A stretch of DNA of 43,881 nt from an uncultured Oscillospiraceae bacterium (GCA_934572465.1 CAKTLG010000013.1:1-43881), one strand, 5' to 3'; shown: positions 15,197 to 24,305, numbered from the stretch's first letter. The notes: a model not told the origin generated them from the letters alone. Translations and numbers: made by a program.

Positions 15197-17032
15197 TTAG
15201 CGCTTCATCTTCGGGTCGAACGCGTCGCGCAGACCGTCGCCGACGAGGTTGAAGGCAAGAACGGTGAGCAGGAGCAGCAGACCCGCGGGGATCCAGATGA
15301 ACCAGTAGGTCGTCAGCACGTGGGTGTTGTTGACGTCGTTGATGATATTGCCCCAGGAGGCGAACGGGAACTTGACGCCGAGGCCCAGGAAGCTGAGCGT
15401 GGCCTCCAAAATGATAACGGAGCCGAGACCCATCGTGCAGTTGACGATCAGCTGCGGGATGACGTTGGGGATCAGGTGCTTGAAGATACGGCTCTTGACG
15501 CTGATGCCGCAGGCCTCCGTGGCGGTCATGAATTCCTGCTCGCGCAGCGAGAGGATCTGGCCGCGGACGAGACGGGCGATGCCCGCCCAGCCGAGGATAC
15601 CGAGGATCAGCATGAGGTAGATCAATCGTCTGCCGGGCTCCACGCGCTGCTGGTCCATGGCCGCGCCGAGGATCAGGATGATGGGCATGGAGGGGATGCA
15701 GTAGAAGATATCGACAAGACGCATGATGAGATCGTCGATCCAGCCGCCGAAATAGCCGGCGATGCCGCCCATGATGACGCCGAGCACGGTCTCAATGATG
15801 ATGACGATGAAGCCGATCATCAGCGACACGCGGCCGCCGTACATCAGGCGCGTGAGCATATCCATGCCGGAGCGGTCCGTACCGAGCCAGTGCTTGGCGC
15901 TGGGGAAGGTATAGGAATCGTACTGGCGGGAGGACTGCTGCTGGCGGATGACCCAGTTGGCATGATTCTGGCTGCGCTCGATGGTGTATTCGGCGGTGGC
16001 GCTGGTGGTGGTGTTATCCTCCAGACCGTCGTCCATCGTGCCGATGCCGACCTCTTCGCCGTCAGACACGGCGTCCGGCTCGTTGTCAAGGATCAGAGAC
16101 TCGTCGGTATAGGTGAACTTCGTTTCACCGGCGGCGATGGAGTCGATCAGCTTTTCCTTGAAATCACGGGTGAGGAAAATGTCGGGCATGATGGCCTGCA
16201 CGATGTAGCGGCTGATATAGGCGACCTCCGTGCCGCCCTGACGGACATAGCCGTCCTCGTCGATGACGTATTCGCTGCCGTTGAAGGTGAAGGTCTCCTC
16301 CGCGGGGGCGGCGGGAGTCTCGGCGGGGACTTCGGCGGGGTCAGCCGTTTCCTCGGCGGGGGGATCGACAATGAGATCCTCCGTCACGACCGGCGCGACA
16401 TGCGCCTTGAGCGCGGCGAAGACAAAGTCGAAGTCGAGCTTCTGCCCCTCGACGGAGGAGTTGACCACGTCCTTGTACGCGATGCCGACGATCGCGCCGC
16501 CAGAGGAGATGGAATAGAAGTCCTCGCCCTCCTGCGTGACGGTGTAGCTGTTGCCGCCGTAGGTGAAGCCGCCGCTGTCCTTCTGGATGGCAAGGACGGT
16601 CTGCGCCTGCGCGGGGGAGCCGAACAGGGACGAGTCCTTGGCCATATAGCGGAATTCGGTGTTCTCGGTGACGACGGCGAATTCCTTGTTGATGAAATCG
16701 TCGCGGTAGAAAAGCTCATCCTCGCCATAGGGGGAGAGAAGGCCGCCGATGAACGAGAAGATGAACATGAAGATGAGGATGCTCAAGCCCACGACCGCGA
16801 GGCGGTTGCGGAAAAAGCGCTTGGCGACGAGCGCGCCCGGGGAGAGGACCTTGACGCGGCGGTCGTCGTTGAGGGAATAATGCTCCTCGCCGCCGCCGGA
16901 GGGGGTGTTGTCCTGCTTGGCGTACTTGTCCTGATTGTCCTGCGTCGCGCGCTTGGCGGCGTTTTCCGCCATACCGGAAGCGTGGAACGGCTTCTGGTTA
17001 TCCTGGTTTTTATCGTAATCAAAAACGCTCAT
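15197..17032 (-). CDS. oppC: Oligopeptide ABC transporter permease OppC with large extracytoplasmic insertion
   Basis: 611 residues, about twice the usual length. A basic N-terminal tail (1-70) leads into TM1 (77-98). From about residue 118 to 370 there is a non-membrane insertion, predicted outside the cell, with a Pro/Ala/Glu-rich linker (223-246) between two similar modules beginning FTYGGNSYTV (156) and FTFNGSEYVI (248). The normal permease core resumes at KHWLGTDRSGMDMLTRLMYG, with five further helices, the EAA loop (EFMTATEACGISVKSRIFKH) and the C-terminal GDGLRDAFDPKMKR. Start set by AAGGGGGA. The insertion is in frame and the core is intact, so this is not a misassembly or frameshift. 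Confidence 0.93.
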   Translation of the reverse strand: MSVFDYDKNQDNQKPFHASGMAENAAKRATQDNQDKYAKQDNTPSGGGEEHYSLNDDRRVKVLSPGALVAKRFFRNRLAVVGLSILIFMFIFSFIGGLLSPYGEDELFYRDDFINKEFAVVTENTEFRYMAKDSSLFGSPAQAQTVLAIQKDSGGFTYGGNSYTVTQEGEDFYSISSGGAIVGIAYKDVVNSSVEGQKLDFDFVFAALKAHVAPVVTEDLIVDPPAEETADPAEVPAETPAAPAEETFTFNGSEYVIDEDGYVRQGGTEVAYISRYIVQAIMPDIFLTRDFKEKLIDSIAAGETKFTYTDESLILDNEPDAVSDGEEVGIGTMDDGLEDNTTTSATAEYTIERSQNHANWVIRQQQSSRQYDSYTFPSAKHWLGTDRSGMDMLTRLMYGGRVSLMIGFIVIIIETVLGVIMGGIAGYFGGWIDDLIMRLVDIFYCIPSMPIILILGAAMDQQRVEPGRRLIYLMLILGILGWAGIARLVRGQILSLREQEFMTATEACGISVKSRIFKHLIPNVIPQLIVNCTMGLGSVIILEATLSFLGLGVKFPFASWGNIINDVNNTHVLTTYWFIWIPAGLLLLLTVLAFNLVGDGLRDAFDPKMKR

Positions 17033-17048
17033 GATCTTTCCCCCTTTC

Positions 17049-18035
17049 TTAAGCGATGCGCACGCGCGGGTCGACCACGGCGTACAGAATGTCGGAGATG
17101 AGGTTGCCGAGCAGCGTCAGCACCGACAGGAAGACCATGTAGAACATGGAGAACGGGATATCGCCGCCGACCATCGCCTGATAGGAGATGTAGCCGATGC
17201 CGGGAATGGCAAAGAGCGTCTCGGTGATCAGCGCACCGGAGAACAGGCCCGGCAGGCTGCCGCCGATGATGGTGACGAGCGGGATGAGGGTGTTGCGGAA
17301 GGCGTGGTGATAGATGACCTTTTTCTCGGAAAGACCCTTGGCGCGGGCGGTACGGATATAGTCCGCGTTGAGCACCTCGAGCATGTTGGTGCGCGTGTAG
17401 CGCATCAGCGAGCCGACGCTGATGACGACCAGCGTGACGATGGGCAGGACGAGGTGATTCGCCTTGTCAAGAAACTGTCCCCAGGCGTCGAGCTGGTTAT
17501 AGTTGCGCCCGACAAGACCGAACAGGTCGAACCAGCCGAGCTTGACGGAGAAGACCAGCTTCAAAAGCGACGCGAAGAAGAACGTCGGCAGCGAAATGCC
17601 CGCCAGCGCAATGACGGAGATGGTGTAGTCCGCCTTGCTGTACTGCTTCGTCGCGGCGATGATGCCGAGAGGGATGGCGATGATCAGCTCAAGGATGAAC
17701 GCGATGCCGCCCATCACGAAGGACAGCCACACGCAGTCGTTGAACTTTTCCAGAACGGGGACCGTGTAAAGCCAGCTGTCGCCGAACTCGCCGCGGATGG
17801 CGTTGCCGAGCCAGGCGAAATAGCCGGGGATGATATTCTTATCCATGTTGTACATGGCCTTGAGCTGCGCCATCCATTCATCAAAGCTCTTTGAGCCGGG
17901 CTGCATGGATTTCTGGCGGGCCATGTTCTCAATGAAGGACGTGGGCAGACAGCGCATCAGCGCATAAATGATGAAGCCCACAAAGAACAGGATCACAATG
18001 GAGATCAGGATTCTTTTCACTATGTATTTTCGCAA
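17049..18035 (-). CDS. oppB: Oligopeptide ABC transporter permease OppB
   Basis: A 328-residue permease. The N-terminal TM1 segment is KYIVKRILISIVILFFVGFI, then a periplasm-side loop, five more helices, and the EAA loop with NADYIRTARAKGLSEKKVIY. It ends DILYAVVDPRVRIA, typical of OppB/DppB. The start is assigned to TTG at 18035 because GGAGGT lies seven bases upstream; an in-frame ATG at 18083 has no ribosome site. It is separated from oppA by 192 bp that include a GC-rich hairpin, probably allowing higher oppA than permease levels. Confidence 0.9.
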   Translation of the reverse strand: MRKYIVKRILISIVILFFVGFIIYALMRCLPTSFIENMARQKSMQPGSKSFDEWMAQLKAMYNMDKNIIPGYFAWLGNAIRGEFGDSWLYTVPVLEKFNDCVWLSFVMGGIAFILELIIAIPLGIIAATKQYSKADYTISVIALAGISLPTFFFASLLKLVFSVKLGWFDLFGLVGRNYNQLDAWGQFLDKANHLVLPIVTLVVISVGSLMRYTRTNMLEVLNADYIRTARAKGLSEKKVIYHHAFRNTLIPLVTIIGGSLPGLFSGALITETLFAIPGIGYISYQAMVGGDIPFSMFYMVFLSVLTLLGNLISDILYAVVDPRVRIA

Positions 18036-18147
18036 ACAAATTACCTCCGTTCTGATGTGCGGCGCTCTTTCACTATCTCTCACAGGAATGCCTGCTGCAC
18101 ACCAAGCAGCGCTCCGTAGCGCCGGAACGCTCCTTGTCGTGCAGTTG

Positions 18148-18181
18148 GCAGCCCGACGGCCGGTGAAGACCGCCGGGCTGC
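18148..18181 (-). terminator. oppA-oppB intergenic hairpin
   Basis: A 12-bp GC-rich stem with one G-T wobble (18181-18170 with 18159-18148) between the oppA stop and the oppB start. No T-run follows, so it probably acts as an mRNA stabiliser or processing end that leaves excess oppA message rather than as a full terminator. Confidence 0.55.
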
Positions 18182-18227
18182 TTGATGACTAAGTCCGGAC
18201 TATGATTGTCCGTAAGGGGTTATGCAG

Positions 18228-20546
18228 TTAGTTCAGCTCGATGTTCTCGATCTCGCTCAGCCAGCCGTAGAAGGTGGTGATGTCGGGCGTGACGGTGCTC
18301 ATGTTGACGCGCTCGGTCGAGAAGATGATGGCGTTCTGACGCTGATAGACGGGAACCTCAACAGCCCAGTCGACAACGAGGTCGAGGCAGGCCTTGTACA
18401 TGGCCTTACGATAGCTCTGGTCGAGGGAGTTACGGGCGGCAAGGATCATTTCGTCGAGCTCGGGGTCAGCGATGCAGTACATCTTGTTGGAACCACCCTG
18501 GGCAGGGCCGCCGTAGGGGTTGGTGCCGGTGCCGAGATCCTCGGTGTGGTTGGCGATATCAGAGTAATAGATCTGATACATATCGGGGTCGATCGTGGCG
18601 CCCCATGCAGCGCACCACATATCCACCTGGCGGGCATCGATGGCATCCCACAGGCCGGAGCTGTCGCTCAGGTCGGTGATGATGAGCTTCATGCCGATGG
18701 TCTCGAGCGCCTTGGAGGCCTCGGTGACCATCATGAACGCGGGGTGATCGCCGGAGCCGTCAGCGGGGATCTGCAGCTCGTACTCAAGGGAAGCGCCCTC
18801 GGGAGCGGCGGTGAGCTTGCCGTCGGTGACGGTGTAGCCGGCAGCCTCGAAGTAGCCCAGAGCGGCCTGCAGAGCGGCGGCGTAGCGCTCGTCGGCGCTC
18901 ATGCCGGAGGTGTAGATGTCGTTGCCGTTGACGTCAACGGAGAAAGCGACCTTGTAGCCGTCGTCCGTGGCCTGAGGGGCGGCCCAGGAGGTGTTGGAGA
19001 TGGGGTAGTTGATGACGGTAGCGCGCTCGCCGTAGTAGGACTCGACAGCAACGTTACGGTAGACGGAGAAGACGGTGGCAAAGGCCTTGCGCAGATCCTT
19101 GGAGGCCTCGCTGGCCGGGTCGCCGCCAACGTTCACGCAGACCGCGCTGATGCCGAGGTAGCCGTAGCCGAGGTTATCGACGAGGTCGGTGGTGATGACG
19201 TCGCCGTCAATGCCGGCGCCGTTGTTGGCCTTGGTGACAGCGTCGACCGTGTCGTTGGAGAAGGAAGGATCGGTGATATCGATGGTGCCGGTGATGACGC
19301 CGTTGAGCTTGTCGTCATCGCTCATGCACTGCTGGAAGTTGACGTACTTGGTCTTGGGAGCGCCCTTGAAGTACAGCTCGTTGGCTTCGAAGTAGACAAC
19401 GCCGTCCTCAAACTTGATGAACTTGTAGGGGCCGGCGCCCATCGGAGTGGTGGTCTTGGCGCGGACGCTGCTCAGATCGCCCTTGGGGAAGCCGAACTGG
19501 TTGTTGTCGTAGTCATACAGGCTCTTATCGCCGTAGTAGTGCATCGGGGCGATGGACAGGGACAGCTGATAGATGGCGGTCGCATCGACCTGGGTCAGCG
19601 TGACGGTCATGCTGTAGTCGCCGGTCTTCTTGATGCCCTTGATGTTGGCGGCGGACTCACCGGTCTGCACGCCGGCGGTATACTCGCTCCAGCTGTCGCC
19701 GATCTCGTTGGAGATGAAAGTGGTGATGGAGTCGGTGGCGACCTCGGCGTTGATGCCGCTGTCGGACAGGTCGTAGCCATACTTCTCAACGATCTTGGCC
19801 CACAGGTCGGCAGCGTCGGTGGCGGTGAAGCCCCACATCTCAACAGCGGAAGCGAAGTCGGCCGCACCGTAATTTTCCATCACGTAGTCAGCGATGGACT
19901 GGGCGAACTTCTCGCCGCCGGCATTGAAAGCGGTCCAGAAGGTGTTGTACTGATCCTCGGTGTAATAGTCCGTGGCGACATAGCCATCCGGACCGGCGGC
20001 GAGAATCAGGTCAACGCGCTTGCTCATGCCGCTGCGGTAAGCGTCCATACCCTCGATGGCAACAGCGTACAGCGTGGAGTTGCCGTCATAGGTCGGGTCG
20101 CAGAGGACGTACATGGTGAAGATGACGTCGTCGATGGTGAGCTTTTCACCGTCGGAGAAGACGAGGTCCTCGCGCAGCTTGAAGTTGTAGTCAACGGTGC
20201 CGTCGGCGTTTTCAACGATCTCGCAGTCGGCGGGGCCATAATAAGTATAGTCGGTGCCGTTGTAGTTGTTGGTCTCGCCCTCGATGCCGTTGAGGATCAT
20301 CGCGCCCTGACGGTCATTGCCGAGCAGGCCGAGCTGCGTCATGGCATAGACGTCCTGGTCATAGGCCGTCTCGGAGAAGAAGGGGGAGAACTTTTCGTTG
20401 AACGGGGCATAGCCCGCGACCAACGGCGTGGTGTTTTCCGTCTGCTGGCCGTCGGTGTTGCCGTCATCGGTCTTCTTGTCGCCGCAGCCGGCGAGAAGGC
20501 CAACGCACATGACCAGAGACAGGATCAGTGCAAGTGCTCTTTTCAT
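18228..20546 (-). CDS. oppA: Oligopeptide ABC transporter substrate-binding lipoprotein OppA
   Basis: 772 residues. A lipoprotein signal peptide MKRALALILSLVMCVGLLAG is followed by the lipidated Cys21 and a Thr/Asp/Gln-rich linker. Then comes the family-5 extracellular solute-binding domain: YDQDVYAMTQLGLLG, FKLREDLVFSDGEKLTIDDV (the conserved loop of peptide/nickel-binding proteins), and late segments such as RQVDMWCAAWGATIDPDMYQ. It is 150-200 residues longer than most OppA proteins. Captures oligopeptides outside the membrane for OppBCDF. The start follows AAAGGAG with correct spacing. First gene of the operon, behind a leader with a terminator-like hairpin. Confidence 0.94.
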   Translation of the reverse strand: MKRALALILSLVMCVGLLAGCGDKKTDDGNTDGQQTENTTPLVAGYAPFNEKFSPFFSETAYDQDVYAMTQLGLLGNDRQGAMILNGIEGETNNYNGTDYTYYGPADCEIVENADGTVDYNFKLREDLVFSDGEKLTIDDVIFTMYVLCDPTYDGNSTLYAVAIEGMDAYRSGMSKRVDLILAAGPDGYVATDYYTEDQYNTFWTAFNAGGEKFAQSIADYVMENYGAADFASAVEMWGFTATDAADLWAKIVEKYGYDLSDSGINAEVATDSITTFISNEIGDSWSEYTAGVQTGESAANIKGIKKTGDYSMTVTLTQVDATAIYQLSLSIAPMHYYGDKSLYDYDNNQFGFPKGDLSSVRAKTTTPMGAGPYKFIKFEDGVVYFEANELYFKGAPKTKYVNFQQCMSDDDKLNGVITGTIDITDPSFSNDTVDAVTKANNGAGIDGDVITTDLVDNLGYGYLGISAVCVNVGGDPASEASKDLRKAFATVFSVYRNVAVESYYGERATVINYPISNTSWAAPQATDDGYKVAFSVDVNGNDIYTSGMSADERYAAALQAALGYFEAAGYTVTDGKLTAAPEGASLEYELQIPADGSGDHPAFMMVTEASKALETIGMKLIITDLSDSSGLWDAIDARQVDMWCAAWGATIDPDMYQIYYSDIANHTEDLGTGTNPYGGPAQGGSNKMYCIADPELDEMILAARNSLDQSYRKAMYKACLDLVVDWAVEVPVYQRQNAIIFSTERVNMSTVTPDITTFYGWLSEIENIELN

Positions 20547-20633
20547 TGAATCAAACTCCTTTTTTATTTTTTGCTTCAACGGAATGCGAGTTCCGTGTGG
20601 CACGGGATCGGCGCCGCGCGATCTCGCGCGGAC

Positions 20634-20657
20634 AAAAAAGGGCGCACGCCCTTTTTT
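20634..20657 (-). terminator. Terminator-like hairpin in the oppA leader
   Basis: A 10-bp stem with a GC-rich top (20634-20643 with 20648-20657), loop GCAC, ending in six T residues on either strand. It lies 88 bp upstream of the oppA start and downstream of the predicted oppA promoter. It may end the preceding membrane-protein operon, attenuate opp transcription, or both. Two more hairpins follow it in the leader (near 20624 and 20588). Confidence 0.7.
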
Positions 20658-20701
20658 GATGGACCTGTGCGGCGATGAGGGGGCAACACAGGCTTTTTAT
20701 C

Positions 20702-20731
20702 ACTATAACATAGAACGCGGTCTATTGTACA
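20702..20731 (-). promoter_or_regulatory. Candidate promoter of the opp operon
   Basis: Minus-strand TGTACA (20731-20726), 18-bp spacer, TATAGT (20707-20702), giving a leader of about 150 nt that contains the terminator-like hairpin. The -10 is good, the -35 weaker. Confidence 0.5.
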
Positions 20732-20741
20732 GTAAAAATTT

Positions 20742-21299
20742 TTAGCAATCGGTGTTTTTTGGCACTTTGGCCCAATTTGTCTGCAATATTTCACGCCGTA
20801 TCAACAGCGCACAGAGAGCGGCAAGCAGCTTGAGCAGGAAATAGAGCGCGGCGAAGATCGTTTGTCCGCCGGAGGAGGACAGTATGAGGTGCACCGCCTC
20901 GGCAATGAAGCCGAGCGCGGCGAATACGGCGGCGGCCGCCGCCCGCCGCGGCAAAGCCGGAACGGTGCGCTCATAGACGTATTCGCGCACAGCCGTCCAG
21001 TCCCGACCGAGCTTTACGAGCGCCCAGCCGACCGTGAGCGCGGCGATCAGCTCACCAAGGTAGGGCAGGATGACGTAAAAGTGGTTCTGCATCCCCGGCG
21101 CGGGGATGCACCCGCCCGCAACGGCAAGAAGCGCGAGCAGCGCGCCCGCGGCCCAGATCCGCCGCTGCGCGGTACGGATCGCGGCCGCATCCGCCTGACA
21201 GGCATAGAGCGTGCCGTCATAGATATATTCGCCCGCAAGGTTGGGGTGAAAGTCGTTGAGATACGAGTTTTCGCCGCGCTTTCTGCGCTTTTTCGCCAT
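20742..21299 (-). CDS. Membrane protein of unknown function (about 4 TM)
   Basis: 185 residues, not recognised. The strongly basic N-terminus MAKKRRKRGENSYLNDFHPN precedes a YIYDGTLYAC segment. Four hydrophobic helices follow: IWAAGALLALLAVAGG, FYVILPYLGELIAALTVGWA, AAAAVFAALGFIAEAVHLIL and TIFAALYFLLKLLAALCALL. The start overlaps the oligoendopeptidase stop within ATGATG, so it is coupled to that gene; either of two adjacent ATGs could be used. Last gene of the MFS-peptidase operon. Confidence 0.72.
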   Translation of the reverse strand: MAKKRRKRGENSYLNDFHPNLAGEYIYDGTLYACQADAAAIRTAQRRIWAAGALLALLAVAGGCIPAPGMQNHFYVILPYLGELIAALTVGWALVKLGRDWTAVREYVYERTVPALPRRAAAAAVFAALGFIAEAVHLILSSSGGQTIFAALYFLLKLLAALCALLIRREILQTNWAKVPKNTDC

Positions 21300-23002
21300 C
21301 ATTCGATGCCCGTGAGGTCAAAATCGTCCAGCGCCCGCTCCGCCTCGGCGCACACGCCACGCAGACACTTTTCGTCAAACGGGCTGTCGAGCTCCGCGTT
21401 TTTGAGCAGGTCGGTGAACGTCCGGCTGCCGCCCTGCACGGTGTAGGCCATGTAGTGCTGCCAGGCGTTTTTGACGTCCTTGCGGATCATGGCCCAGAAT
21501 TCGAGCGCCACGGTCTGGGCAAGGCAGTAGTCGATATAGTAGAAGGGGCTCGAGTAAATGTGGTGCTGGCGCTGCCAGCCCATGCCCTCGGCGTAGAACG
21601 GGATCTCGCCGTCGAGCTTCATCCACGGCATGTAAACGCCGAGCAGCTCCTTCCATACGGCGTGGCGCTCGGCGGGCGTCATCTCCGGCTTTTCGTACAC
21701 GATGTGCTGGAAGTGGTCGACCATCGTGCCGTAGGGGATGAACGTCAGCGCGCCGGAGAGGTGGCTGTAGAGGAACTTCTTCGCATCCTTGCCGAAAAAG
21801 CCCTCCGCCCACGGCTCCGCGAAGAACTCCATGGACATCGAGTGGACCTCGCAGGCCTCAAGGCTCGGCCAGATGTACTCGATGGGGATGCGCTTGCGGT
21901 TCGTCCAGGCCTCGAAGGCGTGGCCGGCCTCGTGCGTCACGACCTCCACGTCGTGCTGCGTGCCGTTGAAGTTGGCGAAGATGAACGGCACCTGATAGTC
22001 CATAATGCTGGTGCAGTAGCCGCCCGAGCGCTTGCCCTCGGTGGAGAGCACGTCGAGCAGCTCGTTGTCGAGCATCGTGCGGAAGAACTCCTCGGTCTCG
22101 GGGGAGAGCTCGCTGTAGAACTTCATGCCTTGCGCGAGGATCTCATCCGGCGTGCCGACGGGGCGGGGATTGCCGGAGCGGAACTCGAGCGCGTTGTCGG
22201 CAAAACTCATCGGATACTGCTTGCCGAGGCGCTCGGCCTGCTTGCGGTAGACCTTGTCGGCCACGGGGACGAGGTACTTCACGACCGCCGCGCGGAACTT
22301 TTCAACGTCTTCTTTCGTGTAGCAGTTGCGGCTCATGCGGTAGTAGCCGAGCGTGGTGTAGCCCTCGTAGCCGAGCTTTTTGCCCATCGTGTCGCGCAGA
22401 TGCACGAGCTTGTCGTAAAGCTCGTCAAACTTTGCCTGATTGTCCTTGTACCACTGGCCCTCGGACTTCCATGCGGCAAGACGCTTTTCATCGTCTGCGC
22501 AGGTCTTGAACGGGGAGAGCTGGGAGAGCGTATAGGTCTTGCCCTCAAAGGGGATCTGCGCCGAGGCGAGCAGCTTTTCATACTCCTGCGTCAGCTCGTT
22601 TTCCTGCTGCAGCTCGGGGATGATCTCGGGGGAAAAGGTCTTGAGCTCGAGCTCGGCGTTGACGAACAGAAGATCGCCGAATTCCTTTTCAAAGTCCGCG
22701 CGGAAGGGGCTTTCGAGCAGGGCCTGCGTCCACTGCTGGGTGTACTCCTGCAGCTCGGGATAGAAGCCGTTCCAGAATTTTTCCTCCGCGTCGTAGAACG
22801 CGTCGCGCGTGTCGATGGAATGGCGGACGCTGGCGAGCGTCGAGGCGGTGGCGATGTGCTTGGACTGCTCCTGCTGGGCAAGGAAGACCGCGCGGGCCTC
22901 CTCGTAGCTCTTCGCGGCCCTGAGCTGCGCGGTCAGCGCGGCGCACTGCTGCTTGACTGCCTCCGCGTCGGGGCGGGCGTAGGGCATCTGAGAAAATTTC
23001 AT
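21299..23002 (-). CDS. M3 family oligoendopeptidase (PepF-like)
   Basis: A 567-residue cytosolic zinc metallopeptidase of family M3 that degrades oligopeptides. The zinc site HEAGH lies in DVEVVTHEAGHAFEAW, with the third ligand Glu in SLEACEVHSMSMEFFAEPW. The C-terminal IYSSPFYYIDYCLAQTVALE is typical of PepF-like enzymes. The start is the ATG of MKFSQMPYARP, preceded by GGAGGT; the frame upstream is inside the MFS gene. Neighbours are an MFS permease 28 bp upstream and a membrane protein coupled downstream. The opp transporter lies just beyond in the same direction, which suggests use of imported peptides. Confidence 0.93.
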   Translation of the reverse strand: MKFSQMPYARPDAEAVKQQCAALTAQLRAAKSYEEARAVFLAQQEQSKHIATASTLASVRHSIDTRDAFYDAEEKFWNGFYPELQEYTQQWTQALLESPFRADFEKEFGDLLFVNAELELKTFSPEIIPELQQENELTQEYEKLLASAQIPFEGKTYTLSQLSPFKTCADDEKRLAAWKSEGQWYKDNQAKFDELYDKLVHLRDTMGKKLGYEGYTTLGYYRMSRNCYTKEDVEKFRAAVVKYLVPVADKVYRKQAERLGKQYPMSFADNALEFRSGNPRPVGTPDEILAQGMKFYSELSPETEEFFRTMLDNELLDVLSTEGKRSGGYCTSIMDYQVPFIFANFNGTQHDVEVVTHEAGHAFEAWTNRKRIPIEYIWPSLEACEVHSMSMEFFAEPWAEGFFGKDAKKFLYSHLSGALTFIPYGTMVDHFQHIVYEKPEMTPAERHAVWKELLGVYMPWMKLDGEIPFYAEGMGWQRQHHIYSSPFYYIDYCLAQTVALEFWAMIRKDVKNAWQHYMAYTVQGGSRTFTDLLKNAELDSPFDEKCLRGVCAEAERALDDFDLTGIE

Positions 23003-23030
23003 GGCGTACCTCCGTATATATACCATTGTA

Positions 23031-24305
23031 TTATTGCTGGCGGTTGTAGATGGCGGAAACGGCGTCGCGTCCCCCGCCGATGACCACGACGGCGGAGGCC
23101 GTCGTGATGAGCAGGAAGCCCGTGAGCACAAGGCGCGGCGGCAGGAAGGCCGTCAGCGCGCCGGCGAGCAGGTTGCCTGTGAAGCTGCCGACGGTGTTGA
23201 GCATGTTGAACGCGCCGTTGAAGCGGCCCTTCTTCTCGTCGGGCACGTAGCTCTGCGTGGCGGAGATGCGGATGGTGTAGCTCGTGACGCCGAGAATGCC
23301 CGTGAGGAAGCACGAGACCATCATCACCGGCAGCGGACAGTAGAGATAGAACGCCTCGAGCAGCGAAATGGCGATGTACACCGTGAGCGCGATGGAGTAC
23401 TTCCGCTGCACGGGCAGGCTGACCTTGTAATGAATGCCGCCGCCGATGGCGCGGCCGAAGATGGCCATGCCCCAGACGAGCATATAGATGTATTCGCCGT
23501 TTTCAAAGGTCGACTTGAAGTACGGCAGCGTGATGACGCTCGACGCGCCCGCCGAAAGCGAGCTGAATGTGAAGTAGATCGCGACGCAGAGAAGACCCCT
23601 CTCGCTCAGAAGGTAGCGGAAGCCCTCCTTGATGTCGCGCAGGAGCTGGCGGCCGGAGGCCTGCTTCTGCTCGAGCGCGAGCGCGGCGCGCTGCTTTTCG
23701 ATGTAGTGCTCCTCGGCGCGGATCTGTGTTTCGGCGGAGGCGGCGATGAAGAAGCACAGGGCGTTGACGCCCAGCAGCGGCGCGATGCCGACGAGGTTGT
23801 AAAAGTATGTCGCGATCGGGATGATGAGCGCCGAGAGCGTTTCGAGCACGCTTGCGATGGAATAGGCTTTCGAGTAGTTGCCCTCGGAAATGAGAAGCGG
23901 ATAGAAGCTGTCGTAGGCGACATAGTAGATGCTGTTGATCGAGCCGATGATAAAGCAGAAGATCGCAAGCATCGGGAAGCTGAACCAGCCGCGGCTCAGG
24001 ATCAGCGCGGCGATCAGGTAGACGCCCGAGGAGATGAAGTCCAGCGTGTAGATCGTCTTTTTGCGCGAAAAGCGGTCGAGGATCGCGCCGGAGAAAATGG
24101 GCATCACGATCTGCGGCAGGGTGAAGGTCGCGATATAGATGGCGTAGAGCAGGTTCGAGCCGGTGTAGTCGAGCACGAGCAGACTCAGCGCGAAGCCGGA
24201 CATCGCGTTGCCCAGCATCGACACGACGCTGCCGAGCGTGATGATGGTGAAGTCCCGCGTCCAGAGCCTGCTGCTCTGCGGGGCGGGAGAATTATGGGTG
24301 TTCAT
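23031..24305 (-). CDS. MFS transporter
   Basis: A 424-residue protein with about 12 membrane helices. Helix 1 is in FTIITLGSVVSMLGNAMSGF. The helix 2-3 loop has the MFS motif A-like FSGAILDRFSRKKTIYTLDF, and a central cytoplasmic loop carries EEHYIEKQRAALALEQKQAS. It resembles enterobactin-exporter/macrolide-efflux-like MFS proteins; the substrate is unknown. The start ATG follows AAAGGAGG with slightly long spacing; the open frame continues upstream but through the promoter region. First gene of the operon with the oligoendopeptidase. Confidence 0.9.
   Translation of the reverse strand: MNTHNSPAPQSSRLWTRDFTIITLGSVVSMLGNAMSGFALSLLVLDYTGSNLLYAIYIATFTLPQIVMPIFSGAILDRFSRKKTIYTLDFISSGVYLIAALILSRGWFSFPMLAIFCFIIGSINSIYYVAYDSFYPLLISEGNYSKAYSIASVLETLSALIIPIATYFYNLVGIAPLLGVNALCFFIAASAETQIRAEEHYIEKQRAALALEQKQASGRQLLRDIKEGFRYLLSERGLLCVAIYFTFSSLSAGASSVITLPYFKSTFENGEYIYMLVWGMAIFGRAIGGGIHYKVSLPVQRKYSIALTVYIAISLLEAFYLYCPLPVMMVSCFLTGILGVTSYTIRISATQSYVPDEKKGRFNGAFNMLNTVGSFTGNLLAGALTAFLPPRLVLTGFLLITTASAVVVIGGGRDAVSAIYNRQQ

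Noticed and set aside
15320..17101. A 593-codon open frame opposite oppC
   Set aside because: Shadow of GC-rich codon use; no ribosome site and no family-like motifs, while oppC has an intact permease core.
18222..20549. A 775-codon open frame on the plus strand, opposite oppA
   Set aside because: It mirrors the full oppA coding sequence and its translation is Val/Gly/Asp-rich low complexity. OppA itself has a signal peptide, SD and family motifs, so this is a codon-bias shadow.
20547..20731. T-box or other amino-acid riboswitch before oppA
   Set aside because: No T-box bulge sequence or specifier stem was seen; only a terminator-like hairpin and small stems.
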